Source: Chthoniobacterales bacterium (GTDB taxonomy: Bacteria; Verrucomicrobiota; Verrucomicrobiia; Chthoniobacterales; DYNR01). From it: a DNA stretch of 64,000 nt. Position numbers and translations under genes: made by a program. The DNA lies in assembly GCA_026418675.1 (NCBI GenBank), contig JAOAAX010000004.1, positions 59,306-123,305 on the forward strand, read 5' to 3'. Positions 19,340 to 31,308 of this stretch are shown here, one piece after another; position 1 is the first letter of the stretch; every line of letters begins with the position of its first letter. Under the pieces are notes generated by a model that saw only the letters and a list, made by a program, of their open reading frames with translations, was not told the origin of the DNA and made no database searches.

Positions 19340-19969
19340 CTAGAGAAGATTGCTGGGAAGTTCGTTGTCTTGAAAAGCAGAGTTTGAATTTTGTGCAGTT
19401 TTGGAGTTTTGAGAGGATAAAGAGGAGTGTTTTTTGGGATTGTTTGTGGGGCGGTTTGAGTTTGGAGTAAAATTGTCGGGAATAAGCTGATCGAGCGTAG
19501 CTTGGGAAAAGAAATTGCGTGAAAGATTAAGATATTTGCCGATTAAGTCGTGGACTTTTGCGATGGTATTCTGAAGTGATGAAAGAGAGGGCGGAGAGGG
19601 TGGAGATTCCGGCAAGGAAGAAGAGTTAGGAGAAAGGGAATCAATTTGATTCTCATTTATTGAATCACTATTTGATGAGTTTTCTTTTGAGGTTAAGGAG
19701 AAAGTGTTGGGTTCGAGGGCTTCAATAACTTCCGCGAGGTTAATTTGGTGAGGTGGCCTGGCCAACCAATATCCGCCTAATTTTCCACGTTTTGCTTGGA
19801 TAATGGAATTTTTACGTAAGCGGAAGAGGATTTGCTCGAGGAAGGGAATTGGGATTGGGTCGTGGGAAGTGATTTGATGGATGGAGATAGGGGGTTCGAC
19901 TTTTCCGTGATAAGCAGCGAGGATTGCTAATGCCCGGATTCCGTATTCTGTTGATTTTGTGAGTTTCAT
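19340..19969 (-). CDS. Rrf2-family transcriptional regulator (no Cys residues)
   Basis: MKLTKSTEYGIRALAILAAYHG...FLEQILFRLRKNSIIQAKRGKLGGYWLARPPHQINLAEVIEALE. Confidence 0.88.
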   Translation of the reverse strand: MKLTKSTEYGIRALAILAAYHGKVEPPISIHQITSHDPIPIPFLEQILFRLRKNSIIQAKRGKLGGYWLARPPHQINLAEVIEALEPNTFSLTSKENSSNSDSINENQIDSLSPNSSSLPESPPSPPSLSSLQNTIAKVHDLIGKYLNLSRNFFSQATLDQLIPDNFTPNSNRPTNNPKKHSSLSSQNSKTAQNSNSAFQDNELPSNLL

Positions 19970-20104
19970 AGTGATAACTTTATAAGCTTAGGCTGGATGT
20001 GAAAAAAAAGCAAGTTTTTTCGTTAGCATTTTTGTTAAGAAAGAAAAAAGTTTTTTTATAATAATAAAAAGAGAGGATTTAGGGTTAATGAATCGAAATT
20101 GGAT

Positions 20105-20923
20105 ATGAGAGAGAAATATCGAGGACGACTTGCACCATCCCCAACGGGTTATTTGCACATTGGGCATATAAGGACATTTGAAGTGGCAATGAAACGAGCG
20201 AGGGAGGAGAATGGAATTTTGGTATTGAGGATTGAAGATTTGGATCGGGAGCGATGTCGGGATGAGTATGAAAGAGCGATATACGAGGATTTGAAGTATT
20301 TTGGTTTTGTGTGGCAGGAGGGCCCGGATGTTGGTGGTGAATTTGGGCCTTATCGGCAAAGTGAGCGGATGGAGCTTTACCGCAAGGTTTGGAGGGAATT
20401 GAAGAAAGGAGGCTTTTTGTTTCCGTGTTGGCGAAGTCGTCGGGATATGGAAGAAGCGCCACGAGGGCCGCATGGAAACGAAGTAGTTTATCCTGTTGAG
20501 TGGAGACCAGCAGAGGAAGCAGCGCTGTTCTATGATGAAGCGGCTGGGATGAATTGGAGGTTTCGCGTGCCGATTGGGCGGAGGGTAGAATTTGTAGATG
20601 GGAGGGTCGGCAATTATTCTGCTTTAGCTGGGAAGGATTTTGGGGATTTCCCTGTTTGGCGTAAGGATGATGTTCCTGCGTATGAGTTGGCGGTAGTTGT
20701 AGATGACTGGGCGATGAGGATAACGGAGGTTGTTCGTGGAGAGGATTTGCTGCTTTCGACATGTCGGCAACTTTTGATCTATGAAGCAATGGGCTGGGAA
20801 CCACCGGCTTTCTATCATGTCCCTTTGGTTTTAGGGACGGACGGAAGGAAGCTTTCGAAACGGGATGGTGCTTCGCGGGCTGCTTATCAAGCGCGTATGA
20901 TTCTGGAGAAGAGTGAAAATTGA
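20105..20923 (+). CDS. gluQ: Glutamyl-Q tRNA(Asp) synthetase (GluQRS)
   Basis: GRLAPSPTGYLHIGHIRTFEVA...LRIEDLDRERCRDEY...VVRGEDLLLSTCRQLLIYEAMG...DGRKLSKRDGA; lacks the aaRS anticodon-binding domain. Confidence 0.88.
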   Translation: MREKYRGRLAPSPTGYLHIGHIRTFEVAMKRAREENGILVLRIEDLDRERCRDEYERAIYEDLKYFGFVWQEGPDVGGEFGPYRQSERMELYRKVWRELKKGGFLFPCWRSRRDMEEAPRGPHGNEVVYPVEWRPAEEAALFYDEAAGMNWRFRVPIGRRVEFVDGRVGNYSALAGKDFGDFPVWRKDDVPAYELAVVVDDWAMRITEVVRGEDLLLSTCRQLLIYEAMGWEPPAFYHVPLVLGTDGRKLSKRDGASRAAYQARMILEKSEN

Positions 20924-20991
20924 TTTAATTTGTAGATTCTTTTTTTGATTTGTTTGTTGAGTTGTAGGGAAAGAAGAGGAAACGCGGGCTG

Positions 20992-23577
20992 CTAATTTTC
21001 GACTTCTTCATCCTCTTTTTCAACTTTATCATCTCTGACGACTGGAGCGATGGCTTGGAGTTTTTCGCCTTCGGGGAGGTTAATGAGGCGGACGCCCATG
21101 GTATTTCTACCTGCTTCGCGGATTTCTGCGACGCGAGTGCGGATCATTTTTCCGCGGTTGGTGATGAGCATGATTTCGTCTTCGTCTCGGACACTGAGGG
21201 CACCGACGACGTAACCGGTTTTTTCGCCAGTTTTCATGGTGATGATGCCTTTTCCTCCGCGGGCTTGGGAGCGGTATTCATCGAAGGAGGTGCGTTTGCC
21301 GATACCGTTTTCGCCTGCGACGAGGAGGGTTGCGTCTTGTTGAACGGTGGAGATAGCGACGACGCTATCGTCTGGATCAGGACGGATTCCCCAGACGCCA
21401 ACAGTATCGCGGCCTTGATCGCGGAGTTCTTCTTCGTTGAAGCGAATGGACATGCCGTTGCGGGTTACGAGGACGACGTCGTTTTTGCCGGAGGTGAGGA
21501 CGGCGTCAATGAGTTCGTCGTCTGATTCGATGCGGATGGCGATGATGCCCCCTTTTCGGATGTTTGCGAATTCGCCGAGGTTAGTTTTTTTGACGATTCC
21601 CTTGCGTGTGGCGAAGAGGATGAAGAGGTTGGGGTCCCAGGATTGGTCCTCGTAACCTGGGAGTGAAGACCTTTTTGAAGGGATGGGGATTGTGGAAGCG
21701 ATTTTTTCGCCTGGTTGGAGTTGAAGGATGTTGGCGATGCTGCGGCCGCGGGAGGTGCGGCTCATTTCTGGGATTTCGTAAACGCGTTCGACGTAGGCGC
21801 GGCCTTGTTTGGTGAAGAAGAGGAGGAAATCGTGTGTGGAGGCGGTGAAGAGGTGCTCGACAAAGTCGGAATCTTGACCTTCGGTGGGAGATTCGCGAGT
21901 GGTCATGCCAATGACTCCTCGGCCGCCGCGGCGCTGGGAACGGTAGGCGCTGATGGCGGTGCGTTTGATATAACCGGCATGAGTGATTGTGATGATACAG
22001 CCTTCGTTGGCAATGAGGTCTTCGATTGCCATTTCGCCTTCGTCTGGTAGGATTTCGGTTCTACGCGGGGAAGCGAATTTGTCACGGATAGAGCGGAGTT
22101 CTTTTTTGATGATTGTGAAGACGCGTTCTTCACGGGCGAGGATGTCGAGGAGGTCTGCAATGGTTTTGAGGAGCTCGGAATATTCTTTGCGGACGGCTTG
22201 GATTTCCATGCCTGTGAGTTGGTAGAGACGGAGGTCGAGGATGGCATCAGCTTGCGCTTCAGAGATGAGATAGAGGCCGTTGGAGAGACGGGATTCGTTT
22301 CGGATTTGAATTCCAAATTTTTCGATAGATTTTCGGGAGTATTCGTGAGCGAGGATTTTGGTTTTAGCTTCTTCGCGGTTAGCGGAGTTACGGATGATGC
22401 GGATGAATTCGTCGAGGTTGGAGAGTGCGATGAGGAAGCCTTCGAGGCGCTCTGCGCGATCTTCGGATTGGCGGAGGAGGAAGCGGGTGCGGCGGAGGAC
22501 GACTTCGCGGCGGTGCTCGATATAGCAGTTGATTGCTTCTTTGAGGGAGAGGAGCTTGGGTTTGCCGTGGTCAATGGCGAGGAGGTTGACGGCGAAGGTG
22601 GATTCGAGGGCGGTGTGTTTGTAAAGGTTGTTGATAACGACGCGGGCGTTGGCTTCGCGCTTGAGTTCGATGACGACGCGGGTATTTTCGTCGGACTGGT
22701 CGCTGACGTTGGTGATGTCGGTGAGGATTTTTTCGTTTACGAGTTCAGCGATGCGAGCGACGAGGGCTGCGCGGTTGACGCCGTAGGGGATTTCTGTGAT
22801 GACGATTTGCTCGCGGTTGCCTTTTATTTCCTCGATTGCGACGCGGCCGCGGACGCGGAGGGAGCCGCGGCCGGTCTCGAAGTATTGGCGGATGCCGGAG
22901 ATTCCGCAGATGACGCAGCCAGTTGGGAAGTCTGGGCCGCGGACGTAGCGGAGGAGTTCGTCTGTTGAGATTGAGGGTTTGTCAATTTGAGCACAAATGG
23001 CGTCAATAATTTCTGCGAGGTTATGAGGGGGGATATTTGTGGCCATACCGACGGCGATGCCTGTGCCGCCGTTAACGAGGAGGTTTGGGAAGGCGGCTGG
23101 GAAGACAGTTGGTTCTGTGAGGCGTTCGTCGTAGTTTGGGACGAAGTCCACGGTGTCTTTATCCATGTCCTCCATAAGGGCGGCGCCGAGATGGGTGAGG
23201 CGAGCTTCTGTGTAACGCATTGCGGCTGGTGGGTCGCCTTCGATGGAGCCGAAGTTCCCTTTACCGTCTACGAGGGGTTCGCGCATCGCCCAAGGTTGAG
23301 CCATGTGGACGAGGGTTGGATAGATGACAGCTTCGCCGTGGGGGTGGTAGTTACCCGAAGTGTCGCCGCAGATTTTGGCGCATTTGATGTGTTTGCGGCC
23401 AGGGAAGAGGGAAAGGTTCTCCATGGCGTAAAGGATGCGGCGTTGGGAGGGCTTGAGGCCGTCGCGGGCGTCAGGAAGTGCGCGGGAGATGATGACGGAC
23501 ATGGAGTAATCGAGGAAGGAACGGGAAAGTTCTTCAGCGACGTCAACGGGCTCGATTTTTTCGTGGGCGACGTTCAT
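20992..23577 (-). CDS. gyrA: DNA gyrase subunit A
   Basis: SFLDYSMSVIISRALPDARDGLKPSQRRILYAM...; 861 aa. Confidence 0.98.
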   Translation of the reverse strand: MNVAHEKIEPVDVAEELSRSFLDYSMSVIISRALPDARDGLKPSQRRILYAMENLSLFPGRKHIKCAKICGDTSGNYHPHGEAVIYPTLVHMAQPWAMREPLVDGKGNFGSIEGDPPAAMRYTEARLTHLGAALMEDMDKDTVDFVPNYDERLTEPTVFPAAFPNLLVNGGTGIAVGMATNIPPHNLAEIIDAICAQIDKPSISTDELLRYVRGPDFPTGCVICGISGIRQYFETGRGSLRVRGRVAIEEIKGNREQIVITEIPYGVNRAALVARIAELVNEKILTDITNVSDQSDENTRVVIELKREANARVVINNLYKHTALESTFAVNLLAIDHGKPKLLSLKEAINCYIEHRREVVLRRTRFLLRQSEDRAERLEGFLIALSNLDEFIRIIRNSANREEAKTKILAHEYSRKSIEKFGIQIRNESRLSNGLYLISEAQADAILDLRLYQLTGMEIQAVRKEYSELLKTIADLLDILAREERVFTIIKKELRSIRDKFASPRRTEILPDEGEMAIEDLIANEGCIITITHAGYIKRTAISAYRSQRRGGRGVIGMTTRESPTEGQDSDFVEHLFTASTHDFLLFFTKQGRAYVERVYEIPEMSRTSRGRSIANILQLQPGEKIASTIPIPSKRSSLPGYEDQSWDPNLFILFATRKGIVKKTNLGEFANIRKGGIIAIRIESDDELIDAVLTSGKNDVVLVTRNGMSIRFNEEELRDQGRDTVGVWGIRPDPDDSVVAISTVQQDATLLVAGENGIGKRTSFDEYRSQARGGKGIITMKTGEKTGYVVGALSVRDEDEIMLITNRGKMIRTRVAEIREAGRNTMGVRLINLPEGEKLQAIAPVVRDDKVEKEDEEVEN

Positions 23578-23653
23578 AGTTGGCCGTGTGGTGGGTGGAA
23601 AATTAGGGTTTCTGGAGTGAGATGCTAAGGGATGTGTTTAATGGGTGGCGTGA

Positions 23654-26359
<2,706 letters not shown>

Positions 26360-26371
26360 TTAAAATTTGGA

Positions 26372-27037
26372 TTATTTGGTATTTTTTTGTGGGTAAGGGC
26401 AGAGGTGTGCGAGTTGGCAGAGGTTGCAGCGGGGTTTGCGTGCGGAGCAGATGGCTCTGCCGTGGCTTATGAGGAGGTGGCTGAGGTCAGTCCATGTGTG
26501 AGGTGGGAAGATTAGCATGAGGTCGCGTTCGATTTTTTCCGGATGAGAGTGGGAGGTGAAGCCGAGTCGGTTGGAGAGTCGGGCGATGTGAGTATCAACG
26601 ACCATACCTTCGTTGATGCCGAATGCGTTGCCGAGGATGACGTTTGCAGTTTTGCGGCCGACGCCTGGGAGGGAGGTGAGGTCTTTGATGGTTCGCGGGA
26701 CTTGGCCTGCGAAATTTTTAAGGATAGCTTCTGCGCAGGCGCGGAGATTTTTAGCTTTGTTTCGGAAAAAGCCGGTTGGGCGGATGAGGGATTCGAGTTC
26801 TTGCTGTGAGACGGTGGCGAATGATTCGATGGTAGGGAGGCGTTGGAAGAGGGTAGGGGTGACTTCGTTGACACGCTTATCCGTGCATTGTGCTGAGAGG
26901 ACGGTAGCGACGAGAAGCTCCCACGGAGTGCGAAACGTAAGAGCGCACTTTGCGTTTGGATAAAGGTAACGCAAAGTTTCGAGGACAAGGGATGCTCGGT
27001 TAATTTTGGACTTTGAGGATTCTTTTATTGTTGACAA
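26372..27037 (-). CDS. nth: Endonuclease III
   Basis: TPWELLVATVLSAQCTDKRVNEVTPTLF...LPGVGRKTANVILGNAFG...C-X6-C-X2-C-X5-C cluster region (CSARKPRCNLCQLAHLC). Confidence 0.95.
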   Translation of the reverse strand: MSTIKESSKSKINRASLVLETLRYLYPNAKCALTFRTPWELLVATVLSAQCTDKRVNEVTPTLFQRLPTIESFATVSQQELESLIRPTGFFRNKAKNLRACAEAILKNFAGQVPRTIKDLTSLPGVGRKTANVILGNAFGINEGMVVDTHIARLSNRLGFTSHSHPEKIERDLMLIFPPHTWTDLSHLLISHGRAICSARKPRCNLCQLAHLCPYPQKNTK

Positions 27038-27062
27038 TTTTATCTAAATAATGAATACAGGG

Positions 27063-27599
27063 TTATGTTTGAGGTGAGTGGCTAGGGGTGTTGGAGGTTT
27101 TTTTAGATTTTGGTTTCTGGAGGTTGGGTTTGGAGATGACTGGGATTTCGCGGAGGACTTCTAATTTTACGGGGACGATGCCTGCGGATATCATTTCGAT
27201 TCTGCGTGCGGCTTCGAGGCTGAGGTCGATGATACGTCCTTTTACAAATGGGCCGCGGTTGTTGATGCGGACGATGACGGATTTGCCGTTCCGGAGGTTG
27301 GTTACTCTGGCGATGGTTCCGAAGGGGAGTGATTTATGGGCTGCAGTGATGTCGGTTGCTCGGTAGATTTCGCCGCTAGCGGTTTTACGGCCGATCCAGC
27401 GGCCGGAGTAAAAGGAGGCGATTCCACGTTCGGTGCGAATGGTTTCGTAGATTTTTTCTTTTGGTGGTTGACCTACGGGTATGATTTTTTTGGGCGCTGT
27501 TGAGCAAGAAGAGAGAATGAGGAGAGAAGCGTGGGCTAGTAATAAAAGGACAAATAGGTTGAAATAGGAGTTGAGCTTTCTGGGGGGTGATGGAGGCAT
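27063..27599 (-). CDS. rlpA: RlpA-like lipoprotein with double-psi beta-barrel
   Basis: Lipobox LILSSC; RGIASFYSGRWIGRKTASGEIYRATDITAAHKSLPFGTIARVTNLRNGKSVIVRINNRGPFVKGRIIDLS. Confidence 0.9.
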   Translation of the reverse strand: MPPSPPRKLNSYFNLFVLLLLAHASLLILSSCSTAPKKIIPVGQPPKEKIYETIRTERGIASFYSGRWIGRKTASGEIYRATDITAAHKSLPFGTIARVTNLRNGKSVIVRINNRGPFVKGRIIDLSLEAARRIEMISAGIVPVKLEVLREIPVISKPNLQKPKSKKTSNTPSHSPQT

Positions 27600-29011
27600 T
27601 AGTTGATGTCTGCGGATTCTGCGATGGCGACGAGGTCGTAGCTATTTGCGGAAATGATTTTGACGTTATGAAATTGGCCTGGTTGGAGAGGTTTTTTGAG
27701 GATGACTTTTGTGTCTATATCTGGGGCATCGTGTTGGGAACGGGCGGAGTATTGGGAATCGGCGAGGATGCGGATGGTTTTGCCGACCTGTTTGAGGGCT
27801 AATTGTTGAGCGATGCGTTTTTGAGTTTGCATGGCGATGTGGAAGCGCTGGCGTTTGACGGATTGAGGGACTTGGTGGGGGAGCTTTGCTGCTCGGGAGC
27901 CTTCCTCTTGGGAGTAAGTAAAGATGCCGAGGCGTTCGAAGCGGTGGGTTTGGATGAAATCGAGGAGGTCGTGGAAGTGGGCATCGGATTCGCCGGGGAA
28001 GCCGACGATGAAGGTTGTGCGGATGGCGAGGTTGGGGATGTTAGCGCGAAGTTTTGCGACGAGTTCTTCGATATGTTGGCGGGAGGTTTGGCGTTGCATG
28101 GAGTTGAGGATGTCTGGGTGGCTATGTTGGAGAGGAATGTCCACATAGGGGACGACTTTTGGGTTTTTGGCGATGGAGGCGATGAGTGCGTCGCTCCAAT
28201 GGGCTGGGTGAGTGTAGAGGATGCGTATCCAGAAATCGCCTTCGATTTGGGCGAGTTCATCAAGGAGGTGGATGAGGGTTGGGCCGCGGGAGGGGTCGAG
28301 GGGTTGGGAGGGTTGGGGTTTGGTTGGCCAGAGGTCTATGCCGTAGTAGGTTGTGTCTTGGCTGATGAGGTTGATTTCTTTGACACCTTGCTGGACGAGT
28401 AGGCGGACTTCGTTGACGATGGAGTGGATTTGGCGGCTACGGTGGCGGCCGCGCATTTGTGGGATGACGCAGAAGGAGCAGGGGTGGTTGCAGCCTTCCG
28501 CGATTTTGACGTAGGCGTAATGGGGTGGGGTGAGGCGGAAGCGCGGGGTATCCCAGTCTGGGAGGAAGCGGGAGTGGCGTTGAACGAGGATGAGTGGGTC
28601 GTCGGTGGGGTTGGGGTGGTCTGAGAGGAGTGATAGGAAGATTTGGCCTGCTTGGGCGACCTGGTCGAGTCCGAGGAATGCATCTACTTCGTTGCGGAGT
28701 TCGCGGGCAAGTTCTGTTGAGAAGCGTTGGGAGAGGCAGCCAGCGACGACGAGTTTTTGTCCGGTGCGTTTGCGCATTCCGCGCTCTTGGTGTGCTTCGA
28801 GGATGGCTTCGATGGATTCTTCTTTCGCTGAGTCTATGAAGCCGCAGGTATTGACGACAAGGATGTCTGCATCTTGAGGGGAGGAGGTGAACTCGAAGCC
28901 AGCGGAGGCTGCGCTGCCGAGGAGGATTTCGGAGTCAACAAGGTTTTTTGCGCATCCGAGGCTTATGAGTGCGATTTTGGGTGGTGAATGCAGGGGATTG
29001 TGGAGGTGCAT
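27599..29011 (-). CDS. rimO: Ribosomal protein S12 methylthiotransferase RimO
   Basis: ISLGCAKNLVDSEILLG; KIAEGCNHPCSFCVIPQMRGRHRSR; 470 aa. Confidence 0.95.
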   Translation of the reverse strand: MHLHNPLHSPPKIALISLGCAKNLVDSEILLGSAASAGFEFTSSPQDADILVVNTCGFIDSAKEESIEAILEAHQERGMRKRTGQKLVVAGCLSQRFSTELARELRNEVDAFLGLDQVAQAGQIFLSLLSDHPNPTDDPLILVQRHSRFLPDWDTPRFRLTPPHYAYVKIAEGCNHPCSFCVIPQMRGRHRSRQIHSIVNEVRLLVQQGVKEINLISQDTTYYGIDLWPTKPQPSQPLDPSRGPTLIHLLDELAQIEGDFWIRILYTHPAHWSDALIASIAKNPKVVPYVDIPLQHSHPDILNSMQRQTSRQHIEELVAKLRANIPNLAIRTTFIVGFPGESDAHFHDLLDFIQTHRFERLGIFTYSQEEGSRAAKLPHQVPQSVKRQRFHIAMQTQKRIAQQLALKQVGKTIRILADSQYSARSQHDAPDIDTKVILKKPLQPGQFHNVKIISANSYDLVAIAESADIN

Positions 29012-29050
29012 CTAGAGGGAGAGAGTGGGAAGTATTTTAGTTTGGAGTAT

Positions 29051-29887
29051 TCAGCGGGTAGTGGGCTGAGGAGAGGAAGGTGGAGGAGGGGTGGAGGTCC
29101 CTGGGGATGGGGTGATATGGTTGCGTTGTGAGGTGGGTGGTGTTGGTGAAGGTGAGATGGAAGGGGTAGGAGTGGGGTTGGGGGAAGGTTGTGGGGTTGG
29201 GGAGGTGCTTTGAGTTGGTTTGGTGGTTGGAGTAGTTTCGTTTGAGAAGTGTAGGGATTGGGCTTCTTGATATTGGACATTAAGGTCGATAGGATTCGTA
29301 TTAATTTGGATGGATTGGTATTGGAATTGATTTTGTTCTAACTCTAATTCTTGGGATGGCTGGGTTGTAGAGTTTTGTTGGTTTTGTGGAGCGGAATGGG
29401 GAAGGTTGGAGGATTTTGGGGTGAGTCTGTTGAGGTTGTTCCAGAGCAAGGCACCATAAGCGGCGAGGACGATAAGGATGAGGAGGCCGGTGATGATGAT
29501 AGCAGTTTGTGGCCACTTTTTCTTTTGCGGTGCTGGTGAGTAGATGTCTTCGGGGGTTATTGGCTCTGGTTCGGAGAGGTGTTCCATGTATTGGTAATTG
29601 GAAGAGGAGATGCTGCCTGGTTCGGGAAGCCAGGGGAGGATTTCTGCGTCCGGGATACCGAGGAAGCGGGAGTAGCTGAGGATGGTGAGTCGGGCGTAAC
29701 TTGGGTGGTCGAAGCTGCGGAGGTCGTCTTGTTCGATTTCGCGGATGAGGTTCGCGCGGAGGCGGAGCGTGCGAGCGACATCTTCGATAGAGAGGTGACG
29801 TGCTTGCCGCTGTGAGGAGAGGCGTTTACCGAGAGTGAGGGAGGGGATTTGATGATCAGGGGTTGAAGGGTCAGGCGATTTGCTCAT
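29051..29887 (-). CDS. RodZ-like HTH / single-TM protein with Pro/Thr/Ser-rich C-terminus
   Basis: LGKRLSSQRQARHLSIEDVARTLRLRANLIREIEQDDLRSFDHPSYARLTILSYSRFLGI; TM TAIIITGLLILIVLAAYGALLW. Confidence 0.75.
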   Translation of the reverse strand: MSKSPDPSTPDHQIPSLTLGKRLSSQRQARHLSIEDVARTLRLRANLIREIEQDDLRSFDHPSYARLTILSYSRFLGIPDAEILPWLPEPGSISSSNYQYMEHLSEPEPITPEDIYSPAPQKKKWPQTAIIITGLLILIVLAAYGALLWNNLNRLTPKSSNLPHSAPQNQQNSTTQPSQELELEQNQFQYQSIQINTNPIDLNVQYQEAQSLHFSNETTPTTKPTQSTSPTPQPSPNPTPTPSISPSPTPPTSQRNHITPSPGTSTPPPPSSPQPTTR

Positions 29888-29961
29888 TGTTGGGAAAGGG
29901 AAGGGTGATGTGATTATGGCAGAATGGTTTTGGATATATGGATAAAAAGGAAGTTTGGGGT

Positions 29962-31308
29962 TTAATTTTTTGCAAGGCCGGTTTGATTATTCTTAACCCA
30001 TTGGAGGGCTTCTTCGCGGGAGGTAAGTTTGCCTTCGAGGTGGAGGTTATGGACTTCTTCGAGGATATGTTTGAAGAGTGGGCCTGGTTTGAGGCCGAGG
30101 GAAATGAGGTCGTGGCCGTTGATGAGTGGCTTAGGGTTGGGGGGCTGGTTCGCGAATTCCTGTATTTTTTGGACTAGGAAATCGTAAATTTGGAGGTTTT
30201 TGTGGCTTGCCAGGCAATCGGCGCGGTGAAGTTGGAGTTCCATGAGGAAGTTAGGGCGGGCGAGGAAGCGGCGGAGTTTAGCGATGCGCATGTGAGGGGT
30301 GTCTTTGAAGGACATGTGGTAGCGGACAGCTTCTGAGACTTGTTCGATGATGGGGTTAGGGAAACGGAGACGGCGGAGGATGCTTTCGGCGATTTGGGCG
30401 CCGATTTGCTCGTGGTGGTTGAAGCGGATGCGGCCGGTGTTGTCAATGGAGAGCGTTTGAGGTTTGCCGATATCGTGGAAGAGAGCGGAGAGGACGAGTG
30501 GCAATGGGGCGTCGGGAGGGAGGTGGTGGAGTGTGAGGCGTGTGTGAGTGAAGACATCGCCTTCTGGATGGAAGTCTGGAGGTTGAGGGACGTTTTGGAG
30601 GGCGGTGACTTCCGGGAGGATGGCGTTAAGGAGGCTGGACTGGTCGAGGAGGTCAAGTGCTTGGACGCGGTTGTGAGAGAGGAGCATTTTTTGGAGTTCG
30701 TCGCGGATACGTTCTGGACTAACACTGTGGATGAGGTGGGTGGAGGAACGGATGGCGTTCCAAGTAGAAATTTCGATATTGAAGTCGAGAGTTGAGGCGA
30801 AGCGGATGGCGCGGAGGAGGCGGAGGTGGTCTTCTGCGAAGCGGAGGTTTGGGTTACCGATGGTGCGGATGATTTTGTTTTTGAGGTCGTGTTGGCCGCC
30901 GACGAAATCGAGGAGCTTGTGAGCGATGGGGTCGTAGAAGAGGCCGTTGATGGTGAAGTCGCGGCGGAGGGCATCGCTTTGTGGGTCAGAAAAATGGACG
31001 GTGGAGGGGTGGCGCCCATCAAGGTAGGAACCGTCGGAACGGAAAGTAGCGACTTGTGTTTGGATTCCGTTTTGGACGACGATGACGACGCCGAATTGGA
31101 GACCGACATGGACCGTGTTTGGAAAGGAATGGAGTATGACGTGTGGAGGGGCGGAGGTGGCGACGTCGAAGTCGTGTGGGGTGCGGTTGAGGAGGAGATC
31201 GCGGACGCAACCTCCAGCCAGGAGAGCCTGGAAACCATCATTTTGGAGTTTTTGAATGATGGAGATGGCAGCGAGGCAAGGTGGAGTGGAAGGGAGGTTA
31301 AGTGTCAA
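29962..31308 (-). CDS. cca: CCA tRNA nucleotidyltransferase / poly(A) polymerase family, with HD domain
   Basis: ALLAGGCVRDLLLNRTPHDFDVATSA...RRDFTINGLFYDP...ALFHDIGKP. Confidence 0.92.
   Translation of the reverse strand: MTLNLPSTPPCLAAISIIQKLQNDGFQALLAGGCVRDLLLNRTPHDFDVATSAPPHVILHSFPNTVHVGLQFGVVIVVQNGIQTQVATFRSDGSYLDGRHPSTVHFSDPQSDALRRDFTINGLFYDPIAHKLLDFVGGQHDLKNKIIRTIGNPNLRFAEDHLRLLRAIRFASTLDFNIEISTWNAIRSSTHLIHSVSPERIRDELQKMLLSHNRVQALDLLDQSSLLNAILPEVTALQNVPQPPDFHPEGDVFTHTRLTLHHLPPDAPLPLVLSALFHDIGKPQTLSIDNTGRIRFNHHEQIGAQIAESILRRLRFPNPIIEQVSEAVRYHMSFKDTPHMRIAKLRRFLARPNFLMELQLHRADCLASHKNLQIYDFLVQKIQEFANQPPNPKPLINGHDLISLGLKPGPLFKHILEEVHNLHLEGKLTSREEALQWVKNNQTGLAKN

Noticed and set aside
15960-19970. 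Kinase/nuclease/M14 region as a defence island or mobile insertion
   Set aside because: No integrase, transposase, terminal repeats or tRNA attachment site seen, and composition matches the flanking DNA.
21055-23628. Multiple + strand ORFs (111-256 aa) opposite gyrA, and similar ones opposite gyrB, cca and the oxoamine synthase
   Set aside because: Antisense shadows of well-conserved genes with no recognisable domains.
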